Positions 6,343-6,922 of a stretch of DNA of 6,922 nt are shown one piece after another. The first letter of the stretch is position 1. The number at the start of each line of letters is the position of its first letter. The translations under genes and the position numbers were made by a program. Under the pieces are notes generated by a model that was given only the letters and a program-made list of their open reading frames with translations, did not search any database and had not been told where the DNA came from. This DNA comes from Dehalococcoidia bacterium. GTDB taxonomy: Bacteria > Chloroflexota > Dehalococcoidia > E44-bin15. Location: positions 1-6,922 of the forward strand of contig SOIC01000092.1 in assembly GCA_004377275.1 (NCBI GenBank), given 5' to 3'.

Positions 6343-6374
6343 AAAAAGGGTGTTGGGAGTGACCAGCCCCCCAA
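6343..6374 (-). terminator. Weak possible intrinsic terminator after the Fe-S protein gene
   Basis: On the minus strand TTGGG (6370-6374) can pair with CCCAA (6353-6357), and a run of five T follows after five bases (6343-6347). The stem is only 5 bp and the loop is 12 nt, so termination would be inefficient at best. Its place between the Fe-S gene and the oxidoreductase promoter is what makes it worth listing. Confidence 0.3.
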
Positions 6375-6431
6375 ATTGTGGCAGTCATTTATAGGAGGGA
6401 CTATCTTCATTCCCATTTTGAGCTTATTCCA

Positions 6432-6922
6432 TTACCCAACTTTTTGGGACATGATGTTCATATACAGGGCTATGGTGTTTGGCGGGGGCAATAACTCCTC
6501 CTCTTTCTTCTGTAAATGGATGGCATCCGCTGTGCAATTTACAACACAATTCCCGCAGCCGATGCAGCGGTCACGGTTAACTGTAGCTACGTCATTCACC
6601 ATCGCTAGGGCCTCTAACTGGCATTGGTCGACACAGTCCTCACAACCAGTACACAGTTCGGGGTCCACTTTCGCATAGTAATTGGTTGCATATAATTCTG
6701 CCGGGCAGGGGAATTTTTTTAATGTTGTCAGAATTGCACAGCAATCTCCGCAGCAGCAGCAAATATAATGCGGCCGCTGTGAGTTTTCCGGCTGCAGCAC
6801 TAACCCCGCTTCTTCGGCTTTCTTTAAAATGTCAAAGGCTTCCTCCTTAGTGATGGAGCGGGCAAGTCCCAAATTGAGGTGATGCTCAGCCGCACCGCGA
6901 AATATCAGACATGTCTCACGAA
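6432..6922 (-). CDS. 4Fe-4S ferredoxin-type electron-transfer protein, 5' end missing
   Basis: The frame is open to the window edge, giving 162 visible residues; the true start lies beyond 6922. The TTG at 6870-6872 is not a likely start, because the upstream codons (ETCLIFRGAAEHH) continue the same protein family pattern. Counting from the first visible residue, ITKEEAFDILKKAEEAGLV (23-41) is followed by an unusual cysteine knot CCCCGDCC (C54-C57, C60, C61), then two classic 4Fe-4S binding motifs: C90-x2-C93-x2-C96-x3-C100 and C119-x2-C122-x2-C125-x3-C129. A short charged tail follows. It is a cytoplasmic electron carrier, expected to hold two cubane clusters, with the extra cysteine group perhaps binding another cofactor. 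Proteins with an 'ICNCCGCCC'-like segment before a 2[4Fe-4S] domain are familiar from anaerobes, but their partners are mostly unknown. The CrtI-like oxidoreductase downstream is a possible but unproven partner. Confidence 0.85.
   Translation of the reverse strand, partial: RETCLIFRGAAEHHLNLGLARSITKEEAFDILKKAEEAGLVLQPENSQRPHYICCCCGDCCAILTTLKKFPCPAELYATNYYAKVDPELCTGCEDCVDQCQLEALAMVNDVATVNRDRCIGCGNCVVNCTADAIHLQKKEEELLPPPNTIALYMNIMSQKVG

Overview
The window looks bacterial. Its genes have clear Shine-Dalgarno sites, several are preceded by recognisable -35/-10 hexamers, and one protein carries a lipoprotein-type signal peptide. The gene content is a DUF3303-like small protein, a polyferredoxin-type Fe-S protein and a CrtI-like FAD oxidoreductase. 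That would suit an environmental anaerobe or facultative lineage, such as Dehalococcoidia-type Chloroflexota or Desulfobacterota. This placement is an impression from protein style and is not demonstrated.

Layout, left to right. (1) 69-380, minus strand: a DUF3303-like small protein with a strong RBS and a near-consensus promoter whose -35 lies inside a small palindrome. (2) About 530-1384: a kilobase without a convincing gene. Its left half is packed with GCAC/TGCAC-type motifs, including three TTGCAC/GTGCAA hexamers spaced exactly 13 bp apart and a 14-bp direct repeat. (3) 1385-2006, plus: a broken gene for a PD-(D/E)XK nuclease-like protein. One extra T in the TTT at 1725-1727 splits it; removing that T restores a 206-residue protein and assembles the E-x-K half of the active site. 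(4) 2232-4001, plus: a secreted, probably lipid-anchored calcineurin-type metallophosphoesterase with a calcium-loop/SdrD-B-like N-terminal domain and an OB-like C-terminal region. (5) 4002-4461: a gene-free stretch with two adjacent perfect inverted repeats and what looks like the 3' half of a tRNA-Lys (minus strand, starting at the anticodon loop), the kind of scar left by a tRNA-targeting integrative element. (6) 4462-6189, minus: a complete CrtI/phytoene-desaturase-like FAD oxidoreductase with its own promoter. (7) 6432-6922, minus: the 3' part of a 4Fe-4S protein whose start lies beyond the window.

Functional reading. The right side (from about 4462) is two co-directional redox genes, probably ordinary chromosome, each likely transcribed on its own. 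The part to the left of the tRNA scar has the character of accessory DNA: a decayed orphan nuclease-like gene, long non-coding stretches rich in short palindromes, and a solitary lipoprotein. No complete defence system, methyltransferase, integrase, transposase or CRISPR array is visible. The best leads for something undescribed are the phased TTGCAC cluster and the possible island boundary at the tRNA fragment.
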